The notes beneath the pieces are model-generated. The model was not told the DNA's origin, did no database searches, and worked only from the letters and a program-made list of their open reading frames with translations. A stretch of DNA of 64,000 nucleotides, from contig CAYNOQ010000002.1 in assembly GCA_964398855.1 (NCBI GenBank), forward strand, positions 13,689 through 77,688. The letters run 5' to 3'. This DNA comes from Mariniphaga sp964398855. Lineage in GTDB: Bacteria > Bacteroidota > Bacteroidia > Bacteroidales > Prolixibacteraceae. Of this stretch, positions 17,743 to 26,950 are shown piece by piece. A program made the position numbers and the translations under genes. Positions within the stretch are counted from its first letter, which is position 1. Each line of letters starts with the position of its first letter.

Positions 17743-17750
17743 CAAAATTA
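17743..17750 (-). promoter_or_regulatory. Candidate -7 promoter element of gdhA
   Basis: On the minus strand this reads TAATTTTG, an exact TAnnTTTG match 28 bases before the gdhA ATG. No clear -33 element. Confidence 0.35.
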
Positions 17751-17884
17751 GATAAGTAAATAAAAATGCGGGAAGATGAAGTGAAATTGCGTTAAATATT
17801 AATTTTTTTATAACTAATGGTTTGAAGTTTATTTCAGGTTAATTCTTTTAAATCAACACAATTAATGGCTGTTTTATATAAAAA

Positions 17885-17913
17885 AGAAAGCCTTCCCAAT
17901 TGAGAAGGCTTTC
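17885..17913 (-). terminator. Intrinsic terminator of groEL
   Basis: AGAAAGCCTTC (17885-17895) and GAAGGCTTTCT (17903-17913) form an 11-bp stem with a short loop. On the minus strand it is followed by a T run, and it lies 35 bases beyond the groEL stop. Confidence 0.9.
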
Positions 17914-17947
17914 TGATTAATGAGATGTTATGTTGTATAATGATGTT

Positions 17948-19585
17948 TTACATCATTCCACCCATACCGCCCATTCCGGGTGCACCGGCTGGCATTGGCG
18001 GATGATCTTCTTTCACTTCAACAATTACAGTTTCTGTGGTGAGCAGCATACCAGCGATTGAAGCGGCATTTTCCAATGCAATCCGTGAAACTTTTGCCGG
18101 GTCGATAACGCCGGTTTCGTAGAGATTTTCAAACTGATCGTTGCGTGCGTTATATCCGTAATCATCTTTACCCTCGCGAACTTTCTGTACGATTACTGCA
18201 CCCTCTTTGCCGGCATTTTCAACAATTTGACGCAGTGGCTCTTCGATGGCACGTTTTACGATTTCGATACCGGTCTGCTCGTCTTCATTTTCGCCCTTCA
18301 ACTCGTTCAAAGCGGGAATAGCGCGCAAATAGGCAACACCGCCACCGGGAACAATACCTTCTTCAACAGCAGCACGGGTGGCGCTCAATGCGTCGTCCAC
18401 GCGGTCTTTCTTCTCTTTCATTTCCACTTCGGAAGCTGCGCCAACATAAATTACGGCAACACCGCCGGCAAGCTTGGCAAGACGCTCCTGAAGTTTTTCG
18501 CGATCGTAGTCTGAAGTTGTGGTTTCAATCTGCTTTTTAATCTGTCCTACACGTGCTTTGATTGAATCCTGTTCTCCTGCACCGTTTACAATTGTTGTGT
18601 TTTCCTTGTCAACGGTAATTTTTTCGGCTTCGCCTAACATTTCAAGGGTTGCCTGCTCTAATTTCATTCCTTTTTCTTCGGTGATAACTGTTCCGCCGGT
18701 CAAAATGGCAATGTCTTCAAGCATCTCTTTGCGGCGATCTCCAAAACCGGGAGCTTTTACGGCACAAACTTTCAGCGAACCGCGCAGACGGTTTACTACA
18801 AGAGTGGCAAGCGCTTCTCCATCAACATCTTCAGAAATAATCATCAGCGGACGACCGGTTTGTGCAGATTGTTCCAGAATAGGAAGCAGGTCTTTCATGG
18901 TGCTGATTTTCTTATCGTGAATCAGGATATATGGATTTTCTAATTCGGCTGCCATTTTTTCGGCATCGGTTACAAAGTAGGGAGAGATATATCCGCGGTC
19001 AAACTGCATACCTTCAACCACATCAACGTAGGTGTCGGTTCCCTTGGATTCTTCAATGGTGATAACCCCTTCCTTTTGTACTTTTTGCATCGCTTCGGCA
19101 ATTAAAGCGCCGATGGTTTCATCGTTGTTTGCGGAAACTTTGGCAACAGATTCAATTTTTTTGTAGTCGTCACCAATGGTTTGTGCCTGGTCTGCAAGGC
19201 TGTTCACGATTTCAATTACGGCTTTGTCAATTCCGCGTTTCAAATCCATCGGATTTGCACCGGCAGTAACATTTTTCAAACCTACTGCAATGATTGACTG
19301 TGCAAGAACTGTTGCGGTAGTTGTTCCGTCTCCTGCATCATCACCGGTTTTGGAAGCCACTTCCTTAACCATCTGAGCGCCTAAATTTTCATACGCATCG
19401 GGAAGTTCAATCTCTTTTGCTACCGTCACACCGTCTTTTGTGATTTGGGGTGCGCCAAATTTTTTCTCGATTACTACATTACGTCCTTTTGGACCCAATG
19501 TAACTTTAACTGCATCAGCTAATTGATTTACACCTGATTTTAGCTTGTCGCGTGCATCAATGTTGAATTTAATTTCTTTCGCCAT
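17948..19585 (-). CDS. groEL: Chaperonin GroEL (60 kDa)
   Basis: 545 residues. Full-length GroEL: N-terminal KEIKFNIDARDKLKSGVNQL, ATP site GDGTTTATVLAQ, the VVEGMQFDRGYISPYF block, the equatorial motif EGIVPGGGVAYLRA and the C-terminal GGMGGMM tail. It forms the double-ring folding chamber with GroES. The gene is 27 bases downstream of groES, so the two are one operon. No CIRCE element is visible upstream of groES, in keeping with different heat-shock control in Bacteroidota. Confidence 0.99.
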   Translation of the reverse strand: MAKEIKFNIDARDKLKSGVNQLADAVKVTLGPKGRNVVIEKKFGAPQITKDGVTVAKEIELPDAYENLGAQMVKEVASKTGDDAGDGTTTATVLAQSIIAVGLKNVTAGANPMDLKRGIDKAVIEIVNSLADQAQTIGDDYKKIESVAKVSANNDETIGALIAEAMQKVQKEGVITIEESKGTDTYVDVVEGMQFDRGYISPYFVTDAEKMAAELENPYILIHDKKISTMKDLLPILEQSAQTGRPLMIISEDVDGEALATLVVNRLRGSLKVCAVKAPGFGDRRKEMLEDIAILTGGTVITEEKGMKLEQATLEMLGEAEKITVDKENTTIVNGAGEQDSIKARVGQIKKQIETTTSDYDREKLQERLAKLAGGVAVIYVGAASEVEMKEKKDRVDDALSATRAAVEEGIVPGGGVAYLRAIPALNELKGENEDEQTGIEIVKRAIEEPLRQIVENAGKEGAVIVQKVREGKDDYGYNARNDQFENLYETGVIDPAKVSRIALENAASIAGMLLTTETVIVEVKEDHPPMPAGAPGMGGMGGMM

Positions 19586-19612
19586 TTTATTTTAATTTTT
19601 GAAATTGTTAAT

Positions 19613-19891
19613 TTATGCAATGTACAATATGTCTGATTGTGACATCAGTAAATAATCTTCACCGTCTATCTGAAGTTCGGTGCCGGAATATTTTCCGTAA
19701 ACTACTACATCACCCACTTTTATCTCCATGGGTTCATCTTTTTTGTCACCGCCTGTCAGAACTACTGTTCCTTGCTGTGGTTTTTCTTTTGCTGAATCGG
19801 GGATGATAATCCCGCTTTGTGTTTTTTCTTCAGCCTCCTGGGGTTGAACCAAAATTTTACCGGCCAGAATCTTACCTTTTAGCTTTGCCAT
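19613..19891 (-). CDS. groES: Co-chaperonin GroES
   Basis: 92 residues with the Cpn10 pattern: GKILAGKILVQPQEAEEKTQSGIIIP contains the mobile loop, followed by KEKPQQGTVVLTG, VGDVVVYGKYSGTELQIDGEDYLLM and the terminal SDILYIA. The standard N-terminal 'xPLxDRV' is replaced by GKILVQPQE, as is common in Bacteroidota. It caps the GroEL ring and is first in the groES-groEL operon. Confidence 0.98.
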   Translation of the reverse strand: MAKLKGKILAGKILVQPQEAEEKTQSGIIIPDSAKEKPQQGTVVLTGGDKKDEPMEIKVGDVVVYGKYSGTELQIDGEDYLLMSQSDILYIA

Positions 19892-20127
19892 TATCTCTAC
19901 TTTTAATTTTTAGTTGTTAAACATTTAATTTAAAAATCGAACTACGGTTTAGCATATTTTATACCAAATGAAAATAGCGCCTGTTTTTCGGGTAGAAAAA
20001 GACAAAATTGCACTCAGAAGTATAGTTTTATTTTTGGTGTTTATTGTAATATGTTGATTGTGAGTGATTATAGACGTTTGTGTCAATTCTGACAGGGTGG
20101 CAGTGAAACAGTTGAACCTGACTGCAC

Positions 20128-21099
20128 TTATTCAAAACGATATTTGTCAATATCGCGGAAACCACGGAGGAAGTCGGCAATATTCATCCGTTTTTTGCCC
20201 GAAAGCTGAATGTCGGTGATGGAAAGCCATCCGTCGCCACAGGCAACGTTCAGTCTGGTTTCGCCATCAGATTCTATGGTGCCGGGAGAAAGAATTTTCT
20301 CTATAATGACAGGTTGGGCAAAATATATTTTGCAGTTGATGCGCTCTTTGGTTTCATTACGAATAAGATAGGTCCATGCGGCAGGGTAGGGCGATAGACC
20401 ACGGATTAGATTGCGGATATTGTGAGTTTCCCGGTTCCAGTCGATTTTAGTGTCCTCCTTAAAAATTTTAGGTGCCGGTTTTAGTATTTCATTTTGTATA
20501 AGTTCTTTCTGATTAACGGGTTTTATGTTTCCGTGCGCAAGCGCTTCCACTGTTTTGAGCACTAATCCGGCGCCGGTTTCCATCAGGCGATCGTGAATAT
20601 CGCCAACTGTATCATTTTCGTCAATTTCGGTTTCCTCGCTGAACAGAATCTGCCCGGTGTCGATTTCATGTGCCAATAAAAATGTGGTAACTCCGGTTTT
20701 GATCTCTCCGTTAATGATTGCCCAATTGAGTGGCGCCGCCCCCCTGTATTGCGGCAACAGCGAAGCATGAAGATTAAAAGTGCCCAGGCGTGGCATGTTC
20801 CAGACCACTTCGGGCAACATCCGGAAAGCAACAATAATCTGCAAATCAGCCTTTAATGCTTTCAGTTCTTCAAGAAATTCGGGATTTTTGAGTTTTTCGG
20901 GTTGCAGAATTTTAAGGTTTTTCTTTGCCGCATATTGTTTAATGGCTGACTCTGAGAGTTTTTTTCCACGCCCGGCAGGTTTATCCGGGGCAGTTATAAC
21001 CCCCACAACGTTGTAGCCGTTTTCAACAAGTGCCTGTAAGCTGGCAACTGCAAATTCTGGTGTACCCATAAAAACTATCCGAAGTTCCTTCCCTTTCAT
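20128..21099 (-). CDS. fmt: Methionyl-tRNA formyltransferase
   Basis: 323 residues. It formylates initiator Met-tRNA with 10-formyl-THF. The N-terminal formyltransferase domain shows VFMGTPEFAVASLQAL, APDKPAGRGKKL, the catalytic HASLLPQYRGAAPLNWAI loop (Asn/His/Asp triad region) and TTFLLAHEIDTGQIL. The C-terminal domain, about residues 205-323, contains LIRGLSPYPAAWT. A minus-strand TAAATTTG at 21122-21129, 23 bases before the ATG, is a plausible -7 element. Confidence 0.96.
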   Translation of the reverse strand: MKGKELRIVFMGTPEFAVASLQALVENGYNVVGVITAPDKPAGRGKKLSESAIKQYAAKKNLKILQPEKLKNPEFLEELKALKADLQIIVAFRMLPEVVWNMPRLGTFNLHASLLPQYRGAAPLNWAIINGEIKTGVTTFLLAHEIDTGQILFSEETEIDENDTVGDIHDRLMETGAGLVLKTVEALAHGNIKPVNQKELIQNEILKPAPKIFKEDTKIDWNRETHNIRNLIRGLSPYPAAWTYLIRNETKERINCKIYFAQPVIIEKILSPGTIESDGETRLNVACGDGWLSITDIQLSGKKRMNIADFLRGFRDIDKYRFE

Positions 21100-21256
21100 C
21101 TCAATAATTTTGGTTCTTCTGCAAATTTAACGGAATAGTTTGGTTTTGCTTTATTGATGCTCCTAAAGTTTGAGCTGAACTACAATGGACTTATTGAGAT
21201 AGATTTTTTAATAGTCAGTATCAGGACTTAAGGAAAAGCCGTATCTGAATCCTGCA

Positions 21257-21291
21257 AAAAAGGGAGAGTGAAATTTTTCACTCTCCCTTTT
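21257..21291 (-). terminator. Intrinsic terminator directly after tRNA-Pro
   Basis: A near-perfect hairpin (AAAAGGGAGAGTGAAA / TTTCACTCTCCCTTT) starts 6 bases beyond the CCA of tRNA-Pro on the minus strand. The stem is bounded by A and T runs, so it could also work in the other direction. Confidence 0.85.
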
Positions 21292-21297
21292 ATAATC

Positions 21298-21374
21298 TGG
21301 TCGGGGTAGCCGGATTTGAACCGACGACCTCGTCGTCCCGAACGACGCGCGCTACCGGACTGCGCTATACCCCG
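21298..21374 (-). tRNA. tRNA-Pro (anticodon CGG), CCA apparently encoded
   Basis: The minus strand reads CGGGGTA...TACCCCG with discriminator A, a D-arm with GCGCAGTCCGGTAGCGCG, anticodon stem CGTCG/CGACG around the loop TTCGGGA (anticodon CGG), and the T-arm GTCGG-TTCAAAT-CCGGC. The three bases after the discriminator are CCA, unlike the other three tRNAs in this window. A terminator follows at once. Confidence 0.97.
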
Positions 21375-21513
21375 CACTATTTTTCTTGCTCAAACAACTT
21401 TGTATTTAATTTCCTTCCCGGAAAAACGGTGCAAATTTAAACTTTTTTGGATAATCATAAGCTTTTATGCTGCAAAAGTCACGGATATATTACCTGAAAT
21501 ACTTTACACGAAT

Positions 21514-22890
21514 TCATCGGTTAATTTTTCCGCGGGTGAATGAAAAATATATTCCCGTACTGCTTATCAGGGTGAAACTCAGAAACCCCCATTTCATCGT
21601 TTTTAAAAACAGGTCGGCAGAGACACTCTCCAGTGGTTGATTGCCAATGATTCCCGCAAAGAAAAGCGTTGCCACGGTCATGCTGACAATTTGTCCTACC
21701 ACGCGCATGGTTGCCGCCGTGCCGGATGCAAGCCCAAGCTGATTTTTCTGCACCGAGCTCATAATCGTATTCATGTTGGGTGACGAAAAAAATGCAAATC
21801 CTAATCCTTCCCAAAGTAAAAGCAAGACAATCAGCCAGATGGGTGTGTTGGCAGTCAGAAAGGAGAAGGCAGCCAACCCGATGGCACATATGGACATGCC
21901 CAATGTGGCAAGATAACGGGGCTGAATGCGGTCTGAAAGTCTTCCGGCAATTGGTGAGAAAGTTGCCATCACAGCAGGCTGGGCAACTAAAATAATACCG
22001 GCATTCTGTGGCGAAAGTCCCTGAATTTTCTGCAAATACAAGCTCAGCAAAAACACAATGGCATAAGTGGCACTGTAGTTAATCAACGCGGCAAGGTTTG
22101 AAAATGCAAACAGCCTGTTTCCTGTGAACATCCGGGTTTCGAGCACCGGAAGGGCAGAACGGCTTTCAATCAGCCAGAAAAGTACCAATGTCAGTATGCC
22201 GCCTGCCATCAGCAGCCAGCCTGAAACAGCCGGAATTGCCGATGAGCCGTAAACTAAAGTTACCAATCCGATCATGTAAAAAACTGTTCCAGTCAGGTTC
22301 ATTTTCTTTCTTTCAGAACCGGGGGCGGGGTCTTTCCCCAAAAAACGTAAGGCTAACAGAATCGTGAGAACGCCGAGTACAGACGAGATAAAAAATATTG
22401 ACCGCCATCCCAGATGTTGGGTGATTATTCCGCCAATAAACGGACCGAATGCCAGTCCGAGATAAACGGCTGAAACCGACATGCCCAGCACTCTCCCGCG
22501 ATATTGAGGTGAAAAGGCAGAAACCAATATTGCCGGACCGGTGGTACTGGAAAAAGCTGCGCCAATTCCCTGCAAAAACCGAAACAGAATGAGCCAGAAA
22601 CCGGACGTGGAGAATCCGCAGATTATTGAAGATATGGTGAAAATGGTGACTCCGATTTTAAAAACACGGCGAATTCCGGTCAGGTCTCCCCAGCGACCCA
22701 CAGGAAGCAGAAACATAGCCGAAGCTAACAGAAAAGATGTGATTACCCAGCTGAGTTTCACGGCGCTCAGCCCAAAACTTCTCTCAATTGCCGGCAGAGC
22801 AATATTTACCGACGAAATGAGAAATGAACCCATAAACGAAGTGATAGCAACAATTGCCAGAATCGAAATCTGCTTTTTTGTCCAATCCAT
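21514..22890 (-). CDS. MFS transporter, DHA2 family (EmrB/QacA-like drug exporter)
   Basis: 458 residues, about 14 predicted membrane helices. N-terminal DHA2 features are visible: SSVNIALPAIERSFG (motif D1 equivalent), WVITSFLLASAMFLLPVGRWGDLTGIRRVF (motif A GxLaDrxGrk variant GRWGDLTGIRR) and FRFLQGIGAAFSSTTGPAILV, then motif C GLAFGPFIGGIITQHLGWRSIFF. It is a proton-coupled exporter of the inner membrane; the substrate is unknown. An exact TATCTTTG (minus, 22922-22929) is a candidate promoter 32 bases upstream. It is a different protein from the second DHA2 exporter at 28884. Confidence 0.9.
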   Translation of the reverse strand: MDWTKKQISILAIVAITSFMGSFLISSVNIALPAIERSFGLSAVKLSWVITSFLLASAMFLLPVGRWGDLTGIRRVFKIGVTIFTISSIICGFSTSGFWLILFRFLQGIGAAFSSTTGPAILVSAFSPQYRGRVLGMSVSAVYLGLAFGPFIGGIITQHLGWRSIFFISSVLGVLTILLALRFLGKDPAPGSERKKMNLTGTVFYMIGLVTLVYGSSAIPAVSGWLLMAGGILTLVLFWLIESRSALPVLETRMFTGNRLFAFSNLAALINYSATYAIVFLLSLYLQKIQGLSPQNAGIILVAQPAVMATFSPIAGRLSDRIQPRYLATLGMSICAIGLAAFSFLTANTPIWLIVLLLLWEGLGFAFFSSPNMNTIMSSVQKNQLGLASGTAATMRVVGQIVSMTVATLFFAGIIGNQPLESVSADLFLKTMKWGFLSFTLISSTGIYFSFTRGKINR

Positions 22891-23002
22891 AAAATCTTTT
22901 CTTCAGGCTTTTAAACGATGGACAAAGATAATATATGCCTTTGGATATGTATTTTGAAAAGATGGTTAGTGTGGAAAACCGTTACTTTAAACAGCTATCG
23001 GT

Positions 23003-25423
23003 TTAAAAATTCAATTCGGGAAAACGTTTAATATCCGTTTCCCGCATCATTTCCCATACGGTTTCCACAATGATTTCCACGTTTGGTTTTGAAAAATACT
23101 CGCCGTCAATACCATAAGCCGGACGGTGCTCTTTTGCAGGACATGTGCGTGGCGATGCATCCAGATAGTCAAAAGCTTTTTGCTCTTCCAACACCTTTTG
23201 CATCATGTAGGCAGTTGCTCCGCCGGGAACATCTTCATCAATGAAAAGAACCTTGTTCGTTTTTTCGATAGATTTTCTGATAATGTGGTGAGTGTCAAAA
23301 GGCATGAGCGTCTGCACGTCAATGACTTCGGCAGAAATGCCGAAACCGGCAAGCAGTCCGGCAGCTCTCACGGCATGGTGCACATTCCACGCGTAGGTTA
23401 CGAAAGTGATGTCCGTTCCTTCCCTGATGATTTCCGGAATTCCCAAAGGAATTCTAAATTCTCCCAGATTCAGTGGAAGTTTCTCTTTCAGGTTATACCC
23501 TTTCAGCGGTTCAATCACAATTGCCGGTTCACTGGCTTCCAGCAGGGTGTTATACATTCCGGCGGCGCGTGTCATATCGCGGGGAACGCAAAGATGAATT
23601 CCGCGTAGGGAACCGAGCATCATCTGCATGGGAGAGCCGGCGTGCCACATTCCCTGAAGCTGGTGCCCGCGTGTGCGCACGATTACCGGTGCAATCTGCT
23701 TTCCTTTGGTGCGATATTGCAGACTTGCCAAATCGTCACTCAGTGTGGAGTGTGCATAAATCAGATAGTCTAAATACTGAATTTCCGCAATTGGGCGGAA
23801 ACCGCGCATTGCCATCCCGACTCCCTGTCCGATGATTGTTGTTTCCCGGATTCCGGCGTCTGAAACACGGTGTGCACCATATTTATCATACATTCCGCGC
23901 ATGCCCTGATTTACGTCTCCTAATTTTCCGGTGTCCTGACCAAAAGTTACCAAATTCGGATATTTGCTGAACAGAACATCGAAATTGCGGCTTAGAATTT
24001 CCGAGCCGTTTATTTCGATGTCTTCAGCATTGTAGTGTGGGGGAATTGGGTTAACATCAAGGGCAGAGCCGGTCTTCTCCCTGCGAAGATGTTTACTGTA
24101 AAATTCCAGGCTTTTTCTCTCAAATCCTGAAATCCAGCCGGCTAATAATTCTTTTTCTTCCGTTAAAATATCCTGAACGTGAATGGAATAGTAAATTCTT
24201 TTGGCAAAGCTGAGATATTTTCTGCGGGTGGGAAAAACGCGTTGCTTAATATCTTCCAATTGTTCGGTTTTGTCGATTTTTCCCTGCGTTGCTTCTTTTA
24301 TTTGGTTCAGAATACGGGCAAGCTGAGAAACTTCTTCGTGAAAACCGCCCGAATAGTTTGCCCATGCATTTTTGCGCGCTTCCTTTGCTCTTTTAATTGC
24401 TCTGTTTTCGATTTGAATAATGGTTTCTATATCGGCTTTTCCATTTTTCAGCAACCAGTTTTTGAACTGATACAATCCGTCAAATTCATGTTCCCAGGCA
24501 AGACGTTCATCGCTTTTGTAGCGTTCGTGCGAGCCTGCCGTTGAGTGCCCTAATGGCTGTGTAAGCTCTTCAATATGAAAGAGAACAGGTGTGTGTGTGT
24601 TGCGGCAAACAGATATTCCTTCTTTAAAAGTTTCTACTAATCCGGGATAATCCCACCCTTTGCAGGAGTATATATTTATACCGTTTGTGTTCTTTTCAGC
24701 TTGAAACCCTTGCAATGCTTTTGAAATACTTGATTTTGTCGTTTGCAATTCAACCGGCACGCTGATTCCGTAGCCGTCGTCATATACTGTGACAGCCAAC
24801 GGCACCTGCATTACGCCGGCAGCGTTGATGGTTTCAAAAAACATTCCTTCGGAAGTGCTTGCATCGCCAATGGTACCAAATGCCACTTCATTTCCCGAAA
24901 CGTTGTTGCTCAGGTGTTTTTTCATTTCCGGGTTTTCCCTGACAATTTTTGAAGCCTGAGCAAGCCCCAACAGTCGTGGCATCTGTCCGCCTGTGGAGGA
25001 TATGTCTGCTGCAGAGTTGTATTTTTCAGAAAGGTTTCTAATTTTACAATCATCGCCCACATTTGCCGTTGTAAAGTGGTTATTGAAATTTCTGCCACCG
25101 GTGGAAGGGTTCATTTCGTCATCGGTTTCGCCATAAATCATGGCAAAAAACTCTTCGGGCTGCAAAAGTCCTAATGCAAGCATGAGAGTCTGGTCGCGAT
25201 AATAGCCTGAGCGCCAGTCGCCCTTTCGGAAAGTTTTTGCAAGCGCCAATTGAGGAAGCTCCTTCCCGTCGCCAAAAATGCCGAAATGAGCGCGTCCGTT
25301 GTGTACTTCCCGGCGTCCTAATATACTTAGCTGCCGGCTTAAAAAAGCGAGGTAATAATCATTCAGAATCTCTTCGGTTGTCAGTTGGCTGGTTACGGAT
25401 ATTTGCGTTTTTTCCAAATACAT
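23003..25423 (-). CDS. Fused E1 alpha/beta subunits of a branched-chain-type 2-oxoacid dehydrogenase
   Basis: 806 residues in one chain. Residues about 1-420 are the alpha part: TGGRNFNNHF, and the thiamine diphosphate motif GDASTSEGMFFETIN...YDDGYGIS, with Ala where most have GDG. Residues about 480-806 are the beta part: GQDTGKLGDVNQGM, RVSDAGIRETTIIGQGVGMA, AEIQYLDYL and LFIDEDVPGGATAYM. It decarboxylates a 2-oxoacid and transfers the acyl group to the E2 lipoamide; the fused form is a familiar Bacteroidota type annotated as 2-oxoisovalerate dehydrogenase. E2 and E3 are not adjacent. It could produce isovaleryl-CoA from leucine for the locus at 53,631-64,000, but substrate preference is inferred. 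Confidence 0.88.
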   Translation of the reverse strand: MYLEKTQISVTSQLTTEEILNDYYLAFLSRQLSILGRREVHNGRAHFGIFGDGKELPQLALAKTFRKGDWRSGYYRDQTLMLALGLLQPEEFFAMIYGETDDEMNPSTGGRNFNNHFTTANVGDDCKIRNLSEKYNSAADISSTGGQMPRLLGLAQASKIVRENPEMKKHLSNNVSGNEVAFGTIGDASTSEGMFFETINAAGVMQVPLAVTVYDDGYGISVPVELQTTKSSISKALQGFQAEKNTNGINIYSCKGWDYPGLVETFKEGISVCRNTHTPVLFHIEELTQPLGHSTAGSHERYKSDERLAWEHEFDGLYQFKNWLLKNGKADIETIIQIENRAIKRAKEARKNAWANYSGGFHEEVSQLARILNQIKEATQGKIDKTEQLEDIKQRVFPTRRKYLSFAKRIYYSIHVQDILTEEKELLAGWISGFERKSLEFYSKHLRREKTGSALDVNPIPPHYNAEDIEINGSEILSRNFDVLFSKYPNLVTFGQDTGKLGDVNQGMRGMYDKYGAHRVSDAGIRETTIIGQGVGMAMRGFRPIAEIQYLDYLIYAHSTLSDDLASLQYRTKGKQIAPVIVRTRGHQLQGMWHAGSPMQMMLGSLRGIHLCVPRDMTRAAGMYNTLLEASEPAIVIEPLKGYNLKEKLPLNLGEFRIPLGIPEIIREGTDITFVTYAWNVHHAVRAAGLLAGFGISAEVIDVQTLMPFDTHHIIRKSIEKTNKVLFIDEDVPGGATAYMMQKVLEEQKAFDYLDASPRTCPAKEHRPAYGIDGEYFSKPNVEIIVETVWEMMRETDIKRFPELNF

Positions 25424-25488
25424 TCTTTAGTTGTTAAAGACTTTTTGTCTTGTATTTGGATAAAGTAACAGTTGGAAATTGGTTTTGT

Positions 25489-26004
25489 TTATTTGCCGGA
25501 GCTTTCCGGTTTTTCAATTTTTCCATAGAATGATATTGCCTGGCGGTTAGTGCTGGTGATATTCAGCGTGGCATATCCCAATTCCGAAATCTGAAACATG
25601 AAGGAGATATAATCCATTTTATTTTTCACTTCGAGATTAACCTGGTAACCTTTACCGTCTTTTATCATTTTATATCTTTCAAAAGGGAGGGAAAAATTGA
25701 ACGGGGTGTCTCTGCCGCCGTAATCAACACGATATGCCACTCCGAAAAACGGGAGATAGGAAGAAATGGAGTCGCCTTTTATTTCCGCATCGAAAGAGTA
25801 GCTCAGGTGGATGCTGCCACCGCCAAGCGGCATGGCATGAGTCGGAATGAACACAAAGGATTTGTTCAAAAGCATTTCCTGCACTTCCCGGATACGGTTT
25901 TCTTCTCTTTCGGCACGGCGCTCGCTGCGACTTTGAGGAGTTTGCGCCATCAGACCCGAAAAAATGAAAATATTGAAAACTGAGATGAGAATTATACGTT
26001 TCAT
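25489..26004 (-). CDS. DUF4251 domain-containing exported protein
   Basis: 171 residues with a signal peptide (ILISVFNIFIFSGLMAQ). A charged linker (RSERRAEREENRIREVQEML) is followed by a beta-rich domain with VFIPTHAMPLGGGSIHLSY, SYLPFFGVAYRVDYGG and YISFMFQISELGYATLNIT, the pattern of the Bacteroidota-specific DUF4251 family. The family has no assigned biochemical role; export to the periplasm is likely. It is divergent from nfo with about 97 bases between the start codons. Confidence 0.85.
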   Translation of the reverse strand: MKRIILISVFNIFIFSGLMAQTPQSRSERRAEREENRIREVQEMLLNKSFVFIPTHAMPLGGGSIHLSYSFDAEIKGDSISSYLPFFGVAYRVDYGGRDTPFNFSLPFERYKMIKDGKGYQVNLEVKNKMDYISFMFQISELGYATLNITSTNRQAISFYGKIEKPESSGK

Positions 26005-26101
26005 GGTATTCCTTTTTTTAATTGTTAGAATAAGAACTATTTTCGCTGGTATATATTACGGAATATTACAAATTTTGTTCCGCAACATAAAAAAACAGGA
26101 T

Positions 26102-26950
26102 ATGACAAATAAATATGTTGGTGCGCATGTGAGCGCAGCCGGAGGGGTTGAAAATGCACCGGAAAATGCCCGGCGAATCGGCGCCACGGCATTTGCACTT
26201 TTTACAAAAAATCAGCGTCAGTGGGTGGCAAAACCACTAACTGATGAGAGTATTGCCGCTTTTAAGCAAAGGTGTGAAGAGTATGGTTATCTGCCCGGGC
26301 ATATTCTGCCCCACAACAGCTATCTGACCAATCTCGGGCACCCCGAAAAGGAGGCTTTGCAAAAATCCCAAAATGCCTTTTTAGATGAGATGCAGCGTTG
26401 TGAACAGCTTGGGCTTGACCGGCTTAATTTTCATCCGGGAAGTCATCTGAATAAAATCAGTGAGGAGGAGTGTCTCGACATCATCGCCGAATCCGTTAAT
26501 CTGACACTGGATCAGACAAAAGGCGTTATTGCGGTGCTTGAAATCACAGCAGGACAAGGAAGTAACGTGGGCTACTCATTTGAGCACTTAGCCCGGATTA
26601 TTGAAAGTGTTCACGATAAAACCCGGGTTGGTGTCTGCATCGACACGGCGCACGCCTTTTCCGCCGGCTATGATTTAAAGAGCGAAAGCGGCTATGAAAA
26701 AGTATTTCAGCAATTTGATGAAATCGTCGGTTTTGAATTTCTGAAAGGGATGCACCTGAACGATTCAAAAAAGGAGTTTGCTTCTAAGGTTGACCGGCAT
26801 GACAGCTTAGGAAAAGGCACTTTAGGATTGGATGTGTTCCGAAGAATTATGAATGATTCCCGTTTTGCAGATATTCCGCTGATCTTGGAAACGCCGAATG
26901 TTGATCTTTGGCCGCAGGAGATTGAACTTCTGAAAAATATGCAGCAATGA
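26102..26950 (+). CDS. nfo: Endonuclease IV (AP endonuclease)
   Basis: 282 residues from the ATG at 26102; in-frame codons further upstream give an unlikely leader. Family motifs: KYVGAHVSAAGGVENAP, FTKNQRQW, the zinc-ligand motifs LNFHPGSH, VLEITAGQGSNVG, GVCIDTAHAFSAGYDL, HLNDSKKEFASKVDRH and PLILETPN. It cleaves the DNA backbone 5' of abasic sites in base-excision repair. Its stop overlaps the start of the aminotransferase gene by ATGA, so the two are translationally coupled. Confidence 0.97.
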   Translation: MTNKYVGAHVSAAGGVENAPENARRIGATAFALFTKNQRQWVAKPLTDESIAAFKQRCEEYGYLPGHILPHNSYLTNLGHPEKEALQKSQNAFLDEMQRCEQLGLDRLNFHPGSHLNKISEEECLDIIAESVNLTLDQTKGVIAVLEITAGQGSNVGYSFEHLARIIESVHDKTRVGVCIDTAHAFSAGYDLKSESGYEKVFQQFDEIVGFEFLKGMHLNDSKKEFASKVDRHDSLGKGTLGLDVFRRIMNDSRFADIPLILETPNVDLWPQEIELLKNMQQ

